Shown here in pieces: positions 46,861-58,900 of a DNA stretch of 64,000 nt. The notes beneath the pieces were generated by a model. It made no database searches. It saw nothing but the letters and a program-made list of their open reading frames with translations, and was not told the DNA's origin. Where the stretch lies: positions 48,565,501 to 48,629,500 of the forward strand of contig NC_065539.1 of NCBI RefSeq assembly GCF_932294415.1. Reading direction: 5' to 3'. The translations under genes were made by a program, and so were the position numbers. Each line of letters begins with the position of its first letter. Within the stretch, counting starts at the first letter, position 1. Source of the DNA: Quercus robur. Taxonomy: Eukaryota > Streptophyta > Magnoliopsida > Fagales > Fagaceae.

Positions 46861-48463
46861 TTTTAAAGTCTTTTTACTCTGATTTTTTTTAAAGATTTTC
46901 CATCTATGCTCGTGATACTAGGTTTTTATTATTAGACCAAGACATTAATAAGTATTTAGTATAAATCTCTTATACAACCATTAGAGACTTTATCAGTTTA
47001 GCTAATTGGAATCACTCTTTAATATTTGTTTGATTGACTAAGTTAGAACATTTGCATTGAGATTATTAGAGCTTCGAACGTGTCGAGTGGAGTTGAGATG
47101 TATATTAAAAGTTTAAATTTGTTCCTTTTTTTTAACCTAAACTCATTACCAAGCAATATTACATGTTAAAATTTGATTCATTTTATTGTCAAACAAACTT
47201 AAACATGTTAATAAGTTAATTAATTTATTATTTTTCAATATATAAGGTCCGTTTGGATACCGCTTATTTTGCTAAAAACTGAAAATACTGTAGCAAAATA
47301 TTTTTTAAATGTGTTAATAGTACCGTATGACCCATTTTTAATGAAAAAGTTGCTGAAAAAAAAGATTTGTGTGTCCCGTGAATAATGCACGGGACCCACT
47401 GAATAGTGCCATTTCAGTGGAGGTGAAAGCTTGTCAAAGAGGTAGTGAGTCCCATGCACAGTGCACGGGACCCACTGACAAGAGACATCCCACATTCACG
47501 TGCTTCTCAATTTAAAAAAAAAGGAGGAAAACGCAAACGCTTGGGATTTCATTGCTATCCAAACGTATACATAGTAAAACTAATACTATAATTTACTCCC
47601 TTCACAAATTTATAATTTTTTTTCCTATGAACAGACTATTTAAATTATCGATAAATATAAACATATTTATATATGTGTATATATATGTAGAGAGAGAGCG
47701 AGAGAGAGAGATGAATTGAGCCTCGCATTCACAAATCTATATCTATATATCTATATATAAATTTAAAAGCTGAAAAGTTATTGTTATTATTCTCTTGTTG
47801 AGCTATATTGGCATAGAAATTTAGTCTACCTCGATCCATTTCAATTGTCTTCGGTTCATTTCTGTACATTCGATCTACTTTGGTCCATTTTGGTCTATGC
47901 GGTCCATTTTGGTCCATTATGCTCCCTCTCTTTCATTCTTTCCTGCAACTCTACTTTAGGTTGATTAATTTGTATGTTTTTTAAATATTTTTCTACTTTG
48001 AATTGCTTTGGTGTTGTGTTTCCAAACTCCTAAGTTTCTCATTACAAGTCCTCTTTCTCCCCTTATAGCTTGGTTTTTTTGAAAACCCCTTATAGCTTGG
48101 TTTGATTTATGTTTAAGTTAATCATTAGTTTGGAAGTGAGAACTTGAGTTTATATTAAAACAAAATCTACATGGTTATATATTTGAATGTGCCTATCAAT
48201 TTTGAGTAACATCAATTATAATTACGTGATAAATTTTAATTATCATGATAATTTTTCTAAGAGAATGAGAAATTAGAAACTTACCAAAAGAAATTTGGAA
48301 AATATAATGCATAATCTAACAATAATTAGAATTATATGGACCACTTTAAAAAAGAATAATATAAATAAAATATCAAAATAATAAAGTTTTACATTTGTAA
48401 AATTAGGGAGATAGAATTTTTTTTTTTTTATAAATTGTATAATTTTTAGGGAGAATAAACTAT
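46861..48463. other. gene-free stretch
   Basis: Contains the hAT-like MITE (47246-47565), a (GA)n run near 47690-47710, and CGGTCCATTTTGGTCCATT-like short repeats near 47840-47920. No gene. Confidence 0.55.
47246..47565. mobile_element. hAT-like MITE
   Basis: The left end GGTCCGTTTGGATACCGCTT and right end TTGCTATCCAAACG are inverted. The interior has ACTGTAGCAAAATATTTTTT and GCACGGGACCCACTGA twice. No ORF. Flanking 8-bp duplications not confirmed. Confidence 0.65.
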
Positions 48464-49813
48464 TGTTGAGATCCAAAATATTACAAGTATTGAAATCCAA
48501 AACTAATGGGCCCTTAAAGATAGGAAAGGTCCAATCCGTGAGCCAAAGCCCATTTAAAAATAGAAAGAGGGAAGCTCAAGCTCATGAAGGAGCGAGCCTT
48601 GGGCCTTAGGGAAGAAAGAAAAGGCAGAGGAAGTTTGGCCCAGCCTCTGTGAGAAGAGTTCCCGATGAACCTAGAAAGAGACTGGACCAAGATACTTAAG
48701 AGCTGCTAGAACCAAGGAAGAAGATCCTTGGGAAGTGTAGGAAAGAATCAGCTGGGAGTTGGACAGCTCAGGGAAGCATGCTCATGGACACAAGGAACGA
48801 AGATAGACATGTCCCAGCAATTGCCTATGACTAAGAAAAAAGTTGGTGACTTAGGAATCAACACTTGGTAAAAAGAAGCCTGGTACCTAGGGAAAATTTG
48901 AGAAGTGAACTATGAAGGAAGGTGGCTGGGGATCTTTCAGCTAGACAGGGGGAAATCTGCCTGTTTAGAGAAAATGACAAAAGGTGAGGCAACCAAAAGG
49001 GGTTCTGAAAAGGTCTCTCTAGTAGCTTTGAAAAAAGAGATTAAAAAAGTCAGCCCCTAGGACTCCCCCAAAAGAGGAAGATCAGTTGGAGACTTTTGGG
49101 AGGGAAACCTTAAAAGAATAATGTAGTGAGAAAATGAGGAAAGGACCAGCCACCAATGTTGTTGACACAACATTGGTTCTGGTACCCAAAGCAGCAAATA
49201 GAGGGAATCAATAGCACACAAAAAACCCTAGGAATGTACCATAAAAAGGGGATCAAACCCTCAATAAAAGGCATTCAAAATCAGTTAATCAAAGTAAAAA
49301 GAAGCATTAGAAAGAGTGATTAAACCTCATAAAATAGAGAAAAGAGAGAAACGTTGTGAGGGATCGTGTGATAAATGTTTGAGGATACACTTGGATTTAA
49401 GGGGATTCAAACTTCACAAGTCTTGGAAGCCTACAGAGAGCTATCTAAATTTGTAACTTTTGAACTTAATTGAACCTCGTGGCATATCCCAGCAAAAATA
49501 AGGACTAATGTATTAAAAGACTTGATATAATGACATACCACTTTACTTTATGAGGATCCCTAACGTCCTTACTTATTTTTTCTTTATTTATCTACTGTTC
49601 CTCAACCATTTAATTTACAATATGTATATATTTGCATGTATGAATGTGTATGTGTTGTCAGACCCATGTTTTGTGCACAACTTGGTTCGCAATCAGTCCA
49701 ATATAATTGCAGTGAACTAAGCCCAATCCACCAAACAACAAGTATAGAACTCTTTGGGGTCTAGGATCCTCGTTTCCACTTGGGCCTAGATACTGTCTAA
49801 AATAAAACCCACA
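48464..49813 (+). mobile_element. solo LTR, 1350 bp, TSD ACTAT
   Basis: ACTAT occurs directly before (48459-48463) and after (49814-49818). Ends are TGTTGAGATCC and ...AACCCACA. Purine-rich, non-coding, with a TATA-like CCATAAAAAGGGG (near 49240) in the plus direction. No PBS or gag follows. Lineage not recognised. Confidence 0.85.
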
Positions 49814-49818
49814 ACTAT

Positions 49819-51779
49819 CTACAAAAACATTTAGAGAGTAAATTTTATATACCACATCTCAAAATAATTATATATTCTCACACGATGCGTGAGTCGACGA
49901 CTAGTACATTATTATGTTCAAGTTTGACTTATTTAATAGTTGAGCTTAACTTGTTTACTAAACTAACAAACATAAACAAGAATTTTTCCGAGCCAAGCTT
50001 CAGTTACTTATAAACAATTAGGTTCATTTATAGCCCTATAGATCAGCAAGCAAAAGAAAAAACACCAAAAACCACTCACATATCATCATGCATCACTGTT
50101 CAAAAAATTGCAAAAGCTATGATTCTCTTATAAGTATATAAGTGAATTGTAGCTTTTCTTTTCTTTTTTCTTTTTTTTTTTAATTTTTATTCACTCCATT
50201 GTCTCCATTTGAGACAATTCTCAAAACTTAGGTAATAAAAATTTAGCCAAATAAACAATTTTAATAAATTATTTTTCATAAAGTACGCTATTTTAATATG
50301 CAATTAGGTATATCCATTTGCCGCAAAGAAAACATAATTATTTGGTGTAATAATGACTTCTAGAACCAAACGTTTATTATATAGTATTTTTAAAGTATAC
50401 AAAACAAATACATACTATTAGGTTTAAACTTGGAAAATTCCATTCAAATGTAATTGTTAAATGTGTTTGTAGTCAATTCATTACAGTACATTGAAGTTGA
50501 AGAGCATCTGCACATGAAGCAGTTCAAGAAAAGCAAGTTTGTAAAGATTCGACTGCTCTTCGATCAATCGAGAATCAAGATTATTGACTTGTTTTAAATT
50601 CAGAAAGTCGGTTGTGCCGAGGTTTCCATACCCTACTGACATTAAGTACAACACAAGCACTATTACAATCAATTGGAAAAAGGGATAGAGATTGTATTGA
50701 TGTGAACCCTGGAGAGATATCATCCAAGCCAAACGCCATAAACTTAGAGAATCAAATTGAGAGATATTCAAGATCGTGTTGGTGCAATCAAGTGACTAAG
50801 CTGAAATCACAAGATCCCAGTTGTTCATGGGGCCAATCAAGTACTGTATTCAAGAGGTAATTGGAGTCAACCATAAGTTCCAATAGTGAAACAAGTGTGT
50901 GTCATCCTGGAACATCCATAGAATTGAATAGTTTAGTAGTTCTAAAGTTGTATAAGGTTTTTGCAATAAGTTCGATCATGTACTAAGAGCATCTCCAATA
51001 AATGAGCAAAAACTAAAATCCTTTCTAAAATAGATAGTAAAACCAGAAAGCACAATTTCAACTTCCTCTCCAAAGTGCAAAAAGTTTTTTGTTAATGAAT
51101 CATCACTCTCTTGATCTAGAGTGTTAGTACTATTCATTATCAAAAGAATTTTTAAAAAATGTACCCCAATTGAATAAAAAAGTCAGCCCCATCTTCTTCC
51201 TTCTCTCTCTCATGTAAAGAAGTTGAAACAAATACATTAAAAAATAAATGAAAGTGATTATTTTAAATGAGACAAATAAATGACAAAAAGTAAAAGTTAC
51301 CGTTTACTCTCTAAATAGTAAAAAAATTGTAGGGACAAAAGTTTTGTATTGGATTTGTAAATTTCTCTTATTACATTAATTAAATTACTTATGTGCTTGT
51401 CTAGGATAAGTTACCCCTTTCATTGGTTTTTTTGTTGGAAATGTTTTCCTTGATTTTTCTCGTGTACATAACTACATATATACTTGTCTTATGCTTTGTT
51501 TATCTGTTCATGCACGCACTACTCTAAGGGTCTAATTGAGAACAATTTATTTAATTTTTTCGTGAAAAGTATACTAAAGAATATTGTAATTTGAAAAAAA
51601 AAAAAAAAAAAACGTGAGAGATATGGAAACAAACAAAAAGCCTCGAAAGTCTTCAGTTTCCTTGTGCATAAAGCGAATATCATGCAGCATGAATCATGGT
51701 GTCTCCCAATGTCCTCCATCAGTAAAGGAAATGCATGTATTTTTAATATCATACAATAGCACATGCGTATTTCATATGC

Positions 51780-51810
<31 letters not shown>

Positions 51811-52440
51811 TTATAATATAAGTTAACAATTTACAAGTTGCTTTTTTTTTAAAAAGCGAATTCGTGAATAGGGAAATGCACTAGATAGAAGCCGTTGAAT
51901 GCAGAATAATAATATTCAGGTAAAAGGGAAATACTGTCTTTTCAATCCACAATGAGCGATTGAGGGCATCATAATAATATGTCAATATGATTGCTAGTTT
52001 GAAGAATCTGTAATGAGATGGGTTCGATTAAAGTGATCTTGTGTGGTGGAGGTGTAGTATCACATGATGAGTAGCGTTTTCATTTATTTATTTGTCTTAA
52101 AGGGAATAGCCGAAATTGTGAAACTACGGTCTACGGCTCATAAAAACACACGGTGTCTAATAAATGTTACTTTTATCCCAACTACTTCGCCTTATGTTTA
52201 AGTAGGGACAAAATTAAAAGACAATTCAATAAAAATATAACTTTAACTCATATTAAAATATAACCTAAAAAATAGGATTATCCTCCTGTTGATTCTTAAA
52301 TTGTTTTATTCACTTATAATTTAAAAAAAAAAAAAAAAAAAAAACCTTATCGCACGCGCATGTGATGAGGCTAGTAAATGTTACTCTTGTCCTAAATGTA
52401 TGTGTGCGCGTGCGCGCGTAATAAATAACATGTTTTGTTA
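49819..52440. other. gene-free AT-rich stretch
   Basis: 50480-50960 has retroelement-like composition (TCTTCGATCAATCGAGA, short broken frames) but no identifiable domain. 50986-51360 starts AGAGCATCTCCAATAAATG, a phrase common at MITE ends, and may be a MITE. Microsatellite (TA)n near 51785-51812 and poly-A near 52323-52344. No gene. Confidence 0.45.
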
Positions 52441-52444
52441 TTCC

Positions 52445-53695
52445 GTGAACTTATGCTTTATTTGTTTTGATGTAAAATATTTTTCAGAATTTTTTTAATC
52501 ATTTTTAGGTGTTTGTTTGTAGGTGAAACATTGTCAAATTCGTAAAATATTTGTTATTGACCCTAAAATCGTTTATAAAAAGTTGTAAAATGTTTTGCCT
52601 TTAAAAATTTGGTAAAACATTTTCAAAAAATAGACAATGGCTTCTCTTCTTCCATTTGGTCTCTAGGTCATCAGTCAAGTGGTCGAAGGCACTGCTCTTG
52701 TGACTAGTGCCGATAGTTCGGTGGCTAGAGACACCCCTCTTGTGACAAGTGCCAGTAGTTTAGTGTTTGGAGACTTTGTTTTGGCGATCGGTGCCAATGA
52801 TCCAATGTTCGGAGACTCCACCCCACGAATTTGGTAAAACATTTTCAAAAAATAGACAATGGCTTCTCTTCTTCCATTTGGTCTCTAGGTCATCAGTCAA
52901 GTGGTCGAAGGTAGTGCTCTTGTGACTAGTGTCGACAGTTCGGTGGCTAGAGACACCCCTCTTGTGGCAAGTGCCAGTAGTCTGGTGTTTGGAGACTTTG
53001 TTTTGGCGATCGGTGCCAATGATCCAATGTTCAGAGACTCCACTCCACGAATTTGGTAAAACATTTTCAAAAAATAGACAATGGCTTCTCTTCTTCCATT
53101 TGGTCTCTAGGTCATCAGTCAAGTGGTCGAAGGCAGTGCTCTTGTGACTAGTGCCGACAGTTCGGTGGCTAGAGACACCCCTCTTGTGACAAGTGCCAGT
53201 AGTCTGGTGTTTGGAGACTTTGTTTTGGCGATCGGTGCCAATGATCCAATGTTCGGAGACTCCACTCCACGACTGGTGCTGACGGTTTGGTGTTTAGAGA
53301 CTCTGCTCCGTGATTGGTGTTGGCGGCCTAGTTGGCTATTTGGTGTCTAAAGATGCTGCATCGCAACTAGTACCGGAGGTTCGATAATCGAAGATACTTG
53401 TTTTGTCGACCGATGTTGGTGGTCCAATCATCGAAGATAATGCTTTGACATTGATCAGGGCCAATCCCATCGCTAGAGTCATTGCTCTAATTGCCTGTTC
53501 TAGCGGTCCAATCATTAGACCTCCAATACTAGTGACTTTAGTGTTGAGCCCTCGATTTTGGTGGTTTGCTTGAAAAATTTTACTTGTCATATCAAACATT
53601 TAAAAATATTTTGCTAGCAAAATATTTTACATGCAAACTATTTTACATTTAAAAATAATTTATTTTGAAACAAACGGAGCATTAAATTCTAACTT
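52445..53695. mobile_element. putative non-autonomous DNA transposon carrying tandem repeats
   Basis: The left end ATGCTTTATTTGTTTTGATG and right end (reverse complement) ATGCTCCGTTTGTTTCAAAA are similar. Both are followed inward by TAAAATATTTT-type sequence, suggesting inverted termini. The interior is the 222-bp array and its diverged continuation (to about 53560). No transposase. Target duplication not identified, so the superfamily is open. Confidence 0.5.
52606..53271. repeat. tandem repeat, 222-bp unit, three copies
   Basis: AATTTGGTAAAACATTTTCA starts at 52606, 52828 and 53050, exactly 222 bp apart, with very few differences between copies. Inside each unit, GTGACTAGTGCCGA-like, GTGACAAGTGCCAG-like and GATCGGTGCCAATG-like pieces recur every 45-50 bp. 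The same pattern, diverged, continues to about 53560. 222 is a multiple of three, and frames run through the array on both strands, but no protein domain is seen. Confidence 0.93.
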
Positions 53696-53728
53696 TATTA
53701 TTGACTCATGTAAAATTGATGTTGTATT

Positions 53729-53752
53729 GATTCTCAAAAAAAAAAAAAAAAT
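53729..53752 (+). mobile_element. ultra-short retroposon remnant with 13-bp TSD
   Basis: GATTCTC plus an A tract (24 bp in total) is flanked by TTGATGTTGTATT at 53716-53728 and 53753-53765. Same 3' end as 24399-24420. Confidence 0.55.
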
Positions 53753-53769
53753 TTGATGTTGTATTAATC

Positions 53770-54794
53770 ATAAGTTATTAGTTTAGCAAATTAAAATTAG
53801 TTTTGCACCATATGAAGAGGTTAGAACTTAAGAGCTACCGGCTCAAGTTTTACAAATCTTGAAGTGGATGGGCATAGATGAGTTTCATAAATAAAATAAA
53901 CTGAAATAATTGGAAATGAATAGGAGAAGTAAATATAAAGATTCATACTTTTGCTAAATTGTAACAAATTTTTTTTCTTCCCTGAGTTTACAGAAATTAA
54001 GAGATAGAAAAAATAAAATAAAATAGTGATCATGAAATGAACCGTATGCCTATTAAGATTATCAATAGTAACATGAAATTATTTTTAGTTCTTTTATCTT
54101 CAAAAGCATTTTAATAGAGGCTGTTTGTCCTTTTGCTATATATGTTTTTTTTTTTTTTGGCTGAATATGTATTTTAATTTTTAAAGCATCTTTTTTAACG
54201 GTATCAGGAATATCTCAAACTTTCCTATACATTTTCACCAACGAATTTCTATGAGTCTTGTATTCTATATATTTTCTTCTCACAAAAAAGGTCCATTATC
54301 TCATAGAATATTGACTTTAAAGAAAGTCGGGGGAGAAAAAGTAGGAAAAAAGAAAGGAATCTGGACAAAGACAAGACAACTATTAAAATCTGTTATTTAT
54401 TTTTGGTGGCACAGCTGATCTTCCAAGTTCAATCAACTGTGTCAGACTTGAAAGACTCGCAAAATTAAAATAATAAATAAAAAAGATCCAGTATGATTGG
54501 AGCCACGTCATCACGATAGGTTTTATTTGACAACGAGGTTTCACCCTCCAATCTCACTTCTCCACGTTCTCTCACCAAAAACGCAACCACCACAAACAAC
54601 CCCGCGAAACAAAACCCAACCGGCCCAATATTAGGCGCGTGGGCCTCACCACCCTTTATGAACAATCATACAGATAAATTGATACAACGATTTTGATTAA
54701 GGTATATACCAAAGTGCACCCCCAAAAGGACTAATTGAGTTTTGTTCAATTCAGCCAAAAAAAAAAAAAAAAAACTTCAATTGTTACCTCTCTC

Positions 54795-54853
<59 letters not shown>

Positions 54854-55900
54854 CATAAAAAAGGTAACGAAAACTAATAAATTTATATATTTCTTTAACT
54901 AAATGTTATGTGAATTTTTTTTTGATTGATTGTAATAAAAAACACGGTCTTCATTAATGCACTTCATCACACACATTAACATTAACATATATTTTTTTAA
55001 CCATCTATAACGATAATAAGATGTTAATACATTGTTTATTGTAAAGAGAACCATAGCATTTGCATCATACTTAACAACCCACCGTCCACGACAATAAAGA
55101 GGATTATGACTTTGTGCACTAACACACCTCTGCATTTGCACATTCAAGGCTTAGCCTTTGGATTACTATTTGTGTAGAAAATATTCTCTTTACTACTATA
55201 ATGAAAGAAGGGCTCAAAGGCATTGAAATCCACTCCCTTACCATTGGAACCGCTAGTAGACCTTCTCTTCCTACTTGACACACTCACTGAAGCACGTCTA
55301 TAAACTACTTGCCTTCTTGGCTTACAGCACTAACTAAAGGCCAACATAACGCATTGCCCAACCATTCTTTCTTGATTTCGTTTTCATATTAGGCATGCTT
55401 TTTATATTTTGACATCATTTTTATATTAGACATGCTATTCATTTTTTTGTAGTAATACGACCGCGTCACCATATTACTAGATAATAGACCAATATGAAAA
55501 GTATGACATAAGCTCGATGCCAATTGTTAATTATCATTATTTCGAAACACTCCTATCCAAAAAAAAAAAAAAAAAATTTATTTCCAAACACTAATCAATT
55601 TATAATATTGATTATAAGAGATCTTACAAAATTACAAAACCTTGTTACAAGCATACAACCGCTTCAAACAAGCCTCAAAACGAAAAACCCAAACGCGCGT
55701 GGTCCTCACAACCTACCTGAACAACCATAGTACTGGGCCATGCAATAATTTAAAAGAATGTCGCCACAATTACCTCATCTCATTTTCTCAATTTTTTTCT
55801 AACAAAACTACAAAACCCTCTGAGCCTCAAGTAGCAGCGACTCTTCGTCGATCGTCTCTCGTGCTTCACCAACCAACCAACCAACAAACTCAACCACCGC
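53770..55900. other. gene-free stretch upstream of SPL7
   Basis: Holds a 55-bp poly-T tract (54799-54853), other homopolymers and short unproven frames. The stretch 54500-54660 is C-rich, with ACGTCA and GCGCGTGGGCC motifs, but has no recognised gene. The last about 200 bp is the SPL7 promoter/5'UTR, with TTAGGGTTT (telo-box reverse) at 55911-55919. Confidence 0.5.
54799..54853. repeat. 55-bp poly-T tract
   Basis: Uninterrupted T run. No retroposon body was recognised beside it. Confidence 0.85.
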
Positions 55901-55933
55901 CTCCGATCGTTTAGGGTTTCGTTCGGTCCCGAC

Positions 55934-58900
55934 ATGGAGCCGCCACGTGTAATGGAGGTGCACCCGGCGATGACCGAAGAAGACCCTACCTCAGCTCTGT
56001 GGGACTTCGGAGACCTCCTCGACTTCACCGTTGACGATCATTTCTCTATGTCCCTAGATCCCGATCAACTTCCCTCGCCGCCGCCGCAACCGCCGCCGCC
56101 GATTATCGACCAGAGTCTCGATTTTTCGCAGGAGGATTCGCAGGTGGATACGGATCCTCCGGGCCCGAGTTCCGGGAAGATCCGGAAACGGGATCCGAGG
56201 CTGACGTGTACCAATTACTTGGCGGGTCGGATCCCTTGTGCGTGTCCGGAGATGGACGAGAAGCTCGAGATGGAAGGGAGCCTCCGGGGGAAGAAGCGGT
56301 CCAGGATAGTTCGGGCCTCGACCCGAACCGCCCGGTGCCAAGTACCCGGGTGCGAGGCCGATATCAGTGAGCTCAAAGGTTATCATCGAAGGCATAGGGT
56401 TTGTTTGCGCTGCGCTAATGCGAGTGAGGTTTTTCTTGACGGTGATACCAAGAGATATTGCCAGCAGTGTGGAAAGTAAGCTCCAAATTGCAATTTCTTC
56501 TTTTTCTTTTTCTTTTTTGGTTATAATAGGATTTGAAAGCGAATGAGTTTCTTTTTTGTGCATGGGGATTCGATCCAAGTGTCTTATATAATAACTGATA
56601 GATTTTACTGAGTTAACTGAAACTTATGATTTAAATTTTTGTATGCTTTATGATCTTTCGGATTCTATTACTAGCTGAAATTACATATCACCTGATTAGC
56701 AATGTGAAATGCAACCACAAGGGCGGTTTTGAAGTGAATATTTGATTGTATACTAGTTTGTTGTTATACTTCTATGGATACTTGATAAATGTTTGTAGTT
56801 TGGTTCTTACTTCTTGTATATTGTGTGAGCTTGTCCATTTCATCTATACAACCAATGATGAAGGGCTTAGTTTAAAGTGAATTGCTTTAGTTGCTTATAC
56901 TTGTGTTGGGATGCTGGTAAATGGTTGTTAATTTGAGGAAATGGATGTGTGATTTAGGTTGAATTGGTGAAACTTGTGTAGATTGTTTCGGTGTATGCTT
57001 TTTTTTTTTTAGCTATTGGTTTCTACTTATGCGCAATATGTTTGGCAGGTTTCACATCTTATCAGATTTTGATGAGGGTAAACGGAGTTGTCGAAGAAAA
57101 TTGGAACGCCACAACAATAGACGGAGGAGAAAGCCTGCTGATTCTGGAATTGCAGATGAGAAGGAACCTCAAGGGTCCTTGCAGACTGAAGATGGCCCTT
57201 GTGATGATGAAACGGGAAAAGGTATTATAGATTTGATTGGTGCAACTGGTGGAGCAGAAAAGCTGCATATTCTTTCTTGATAAGACGCTTTTTGTCTATG
57301 GTGTAGATAGTTTATGCTTGAGCAGCCCCATAACTGAAACGGAAGCATTCTTGGAGTCTGAAGATGGACAAGTTACTACCCTCTGCTCAGCTCTCGATTC
57401 TCAGAATATCCATGGTGATGCATCTTTTACAGCTTCTGGTGAAACCCAAATGGATGGAGGAAAAGATAATTCCAAATGTTCTCTGTCTCAGTTGTATGAC
57501 AACAAGAATGACTACTCATCTATGGTGGGTCTATGCTAAATGCTATGGTAGATGCATTGCCATTTTTTACTTATTAAAAAAAAAAAGGTTTTTCGAGGAG
57601 CTATCCTGGAGATATACTGATTCAATATATGATTGTAGTGTCCAACAGGTCGAATCTCATTCAAGCTGTATGATTGGAACCCGGCAGAATTCCCTAGAAG
57701 ACTCCGGCACCAAGTATTTAAAGGATTATTATTACAGTTTAGTATTTAATATAGAACAGATCTTTTTGTAGTCAGAGATGCGAGGAATGGATTAACGTGT
57801 GTTTAAATGTATTTGCAGATATTCCAATGGTTGGCCAATATGCCCGTTGAGTTGGAGGGGTATATCCGCCCTGGATGTACAATATTAACTGTGTTCATTA
57901 CAATGCCAAAGTTTATGTGGGCAAAGGTAATGATTTAACTGGATGCTTTCTTTTTAATTCTTGTAGGGTCATGATGAAATATCATTGTTAACTAGATAGA
58001 TGTCTGTCTAATGATGCATGCTTCATATGTGCATATATGTACTCATTAGTTTGTGTTCATGTAGTTCCTGGATAAATTGATTTGTGTGGACATGGTGATT
58101 GTGAGGCCTTTGGAAACTGTGTTAACTGTTGTTTATATACACACCCAGATACCCATGACCATATCCTTTCACAGTTGTGCAGTTTTAAAAAGTTTCAATT
58201 CACTTTCTCTCTCTCTTCCCCCCCCCCCCCCCCCCCAAAAAAAAAAAAAAACCTTCACATTTGAGGCTCCATCATTTCTTAAGTTTCTTGATTGCCATTG
58301 GGGAATGACTCATGGTCTAGTTTGCTTCTTAAACTAAATGTGCTGCTACTATTGTTCTAATCAGCTTGACCAGTAAAATAAGGCTTGATTTTATCGTGTA
58401 AAATTCTATAATGTTTCTTTCATTGTTATTTGATAGAACAATATGATGTGTGGTGTATTCATCCATATATACAAATTCACATGCAACACAAAAGAACTTT
58501 TTCGGGTTCCTTTTTCATACATTGCGGGGCAATATTTTTCTTTTCATCATTTCACATGTGAAACTAAATTCATCGTGCTACCTGGATAAAAAAATTTGTA
58601 TATCATGCAACTGTCTATAGTATTGAGTTTTATGTGACCAATAAAATGTGCAGTTGGCAATCCTTATCAAGTATACTAAGTAATAAGACAGTTGTAGTCA
58701 GTTTGTCACCAATTATATCTACTTGATCATATTATTCTGTTCCTTTTCCATTAAACTTTCCAGTTATCAGCAGAATTTGTAAGATTAAACTTAAAGTTCT
58801 TTAATGCATCAACAGTTATTTGAAGATCCTGCATCATATCTACTTGACTTTGTTGCCCCTGGAAGGATGCTATCTGGAAAAGGCACTATACTTGTTTTTA

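Noticed and set aside
52760-53122. 120-codon minus-strand repetitive protein
   Set aside because: The open frame results from a 222-bp tandem repeat (multiple of three); frames exist on both strands with no domain.
54465-54665. 66-codon minus-strand frame in a C-rich patch upstream of SPL7
   Set aside because: No homology signal, no splice or promoter support; probably chance.
56054-56578. 174-codon minus-strand frame
   Set aside because: Mirror of SPL7 exon 1 coding; low-complexity Arg/Pro content and no domain.
57237-57539. Independent 100-codon ORF in SPL7
   Set aside because: The in-frame part from 57307 is SPL7 exon 3, bounded by GTGTAG and ATG|GTGGGT; the upstream part is intron.
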